Of a stretch of DNA of 5,411 nt, positions 4,968 through 5,411 are shown one piece after another. The first letter of the stretch is position 1. Each line of letters opens with the position of its first letter. The translations under genes were made by a program, and so were the position numbers. The notes beneath the pieces are model-generated. The model made no database searches and was not told the origin of the DNA. It saw only the letters and a list, made by a program, of their open reading frames with translations. The stretch comes from an uncultured Flavobacteriales bacterium (GTDB lineage: Bacteria; Bacteroidota; Bacteroidia; Flavobacteriales_D; Sanyastnellaceae): the NCBI GenBank assembly GCA_937897625.1, contig CALCNZ010000213.1, positions 1 to 5,411 on the forward strand, written 5' to 3'.

Positions 4968-5318
4968 ATGTTTAAAATGAATGAGTTAAAAATCGAAGCC
5001 AAGCGCGTGTTTGTTCGATTTCCGTTGGTTATTGTTTCGGCGATTTTTGGATTGGCGATTTGGAATGCTCTTATTCAAATGGAGGAATTCAACGCGCAAA
5101 TGATTGTATTGATTTACGGCTTGTTCTTGGGTATACCTATTCACTACTCGGCTGTTATTGCAAAAGAATGTAGCACGAGCAATCGCATAAAATCATGGAT
5201 GTTCATTGGATTTGGAATTGTCGTTCATGGATTAATTATCACCCATCTTCAGCTTTCAAGCGACTTCCCTGAAATAGCTTTGATGACTATTTGTATTTTT
5301 TATTTTATACCCAAATAA
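4968..5318 (+). CDS. Small membrane protein, possibly a truncated DUF4153 N-terminus
   Basis: The product is 116 residues from ATG 4968, or 113 from ATG 4977; both are in frame, and the second gives MNELKIEAKR. Numbered from 4977, hydrophobic segments lie at about 13-33, 41-63, 73-93 and 98-112, so the protein is almost wholly membrane-embedded. The opening, a basic helix then VRFPLVIVSAIFGL, followed by GLFLGIPIHYSAVIAKE and another span, resembles the N-terminus of Bacteroidota DUF4153 membrane proteins, which are normally several hundred residues long. If that is right, this copy stops early (TAA 5316-5318) and no continuation is evident in other frames downstream, so it may be a decaying remnant. 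It could equally be an unrelated small membrane protein. An in-frame GTG at 4923 is possible but would add a stretch that does not look coding. Function unknown. Confidence 0.6.
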   Translation: MFKMNELKIEAKRVFVRFPLVIVSAIFGLAIWNALIQMEEFNAQMIVLIYGLFLGIPIHYSAVIAKECSTSNRIKSWMFIGFGIVVHGLIITHLQLSSDFPEIALMTICIFYFIPK

Positions 5319-5347
5319 ATCAGAAAGAAGAAATATTCAAATAAAAA

Positions 5348-5363
5348 ATGTAATTAATTACAT
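5348..5363 (-). terminator. Palindrome plus T-run, possible weak terminator
   Basis: A perfect 16-nt palindrome (ATGTAATT and its complement) is followed on the minus strand by TTTTT with further T-rich sequence. It overlaps the stop codon (5358-5360) of the minus-strand gene entering from the right, so it is placed to end that transcript. The stem is only about 6 bp around a 4-nt loop with a single G-C pair, so it would be weak. Confidence 0.3.
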
Positions 5364-5411
5364 ACCAGCTCGAAGGGCAGCATCTTTTACAACATACCAA
5401 AATTCATCATA
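5358..5411 (-). CDS. Unidentified protein, C-terminal end (partial)
   Basis: On the minus strand the frame running in from the right edge reads YDEFWYVVKDAALRAGM and then stops at TAA (5358-5360). The amphipathic, charged composition and clean stop suggest a real gene end convergent with the small membrane protein gene, 39 bp away. Seventeen residues are too few to name the family. Confidence 0.4.
   Translation of the reverse strand, partial: YDEFWYVVKDAALRAGM

Overview
The window is about 5.4 kb of compact, moderately AT-rich chromosomal DNA, most likely from a Bacteroidota member and probably a Flavobacteriales-type marine or freshwater bacterium. This is inferred from TAnnTTTG-type -7 boxes upstream of several genes, the lack of Shine-Dalgarno sequences before real starts, and the style of the proteins (a patatin fused to a membrane domain, a DUF4153-like protein). 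No plasmid, phage, IS or CRISPR genes are visible.

Layout, left to right: the last 27 codons of a plus-strand gene that looks like dapA (1-85); a run of miniature hairpins (79-161); smpB on the minus strand (165-608); a 76-bp divergent promoter gap; a 747-residue multi-pass membrane patatin-like lipase (685-2928, plus); cutC on the minus strand (2891-3607), whose 3' end overlaps the lipase gene tail to tail by 38 bp; a second, secreted patatin-like lipase (3626-4702, plus) divergent from cutC across an 18-bp gap; a striking array of at least nine miniature hairpins (4704-4846, with decayed units to about 4888); a small, probably truncated membrane protein resembling the N-terminus of DUF4153 (4968-5318, plus); and the last 17 codons of an unidentified minus-strand gene (5358-5411).

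The genes do not form one pathway. smpB (trans-translation) and dapA (lysine/diaminopimelate synthesis) are housekeeping. The two patatin homologues both keep the Ser-Asp dyad and probably act on lipids at the envelope, one anchored in the membrane and one exported. cutC sits between them with no obvious functional link.

The most unusual signal is non-coding: two arrays of tandem mini-hairpins, each starting at the stop codon of a plus-strand gene. Each unit is a short perfect or near-perfect stem of 3-5 bp that opens with G and closes with C, a loop of 2-5 nt, and a conserved 4-nt linker. The linker is GAAT in the right-hand array and GAGG/GAAG in the left-hand one. Stem sequences change from unit to unit while pairing is kept, so the structure is conserved rather than the sequence. 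I cannot match this to a named repeat family from the sequence alone.
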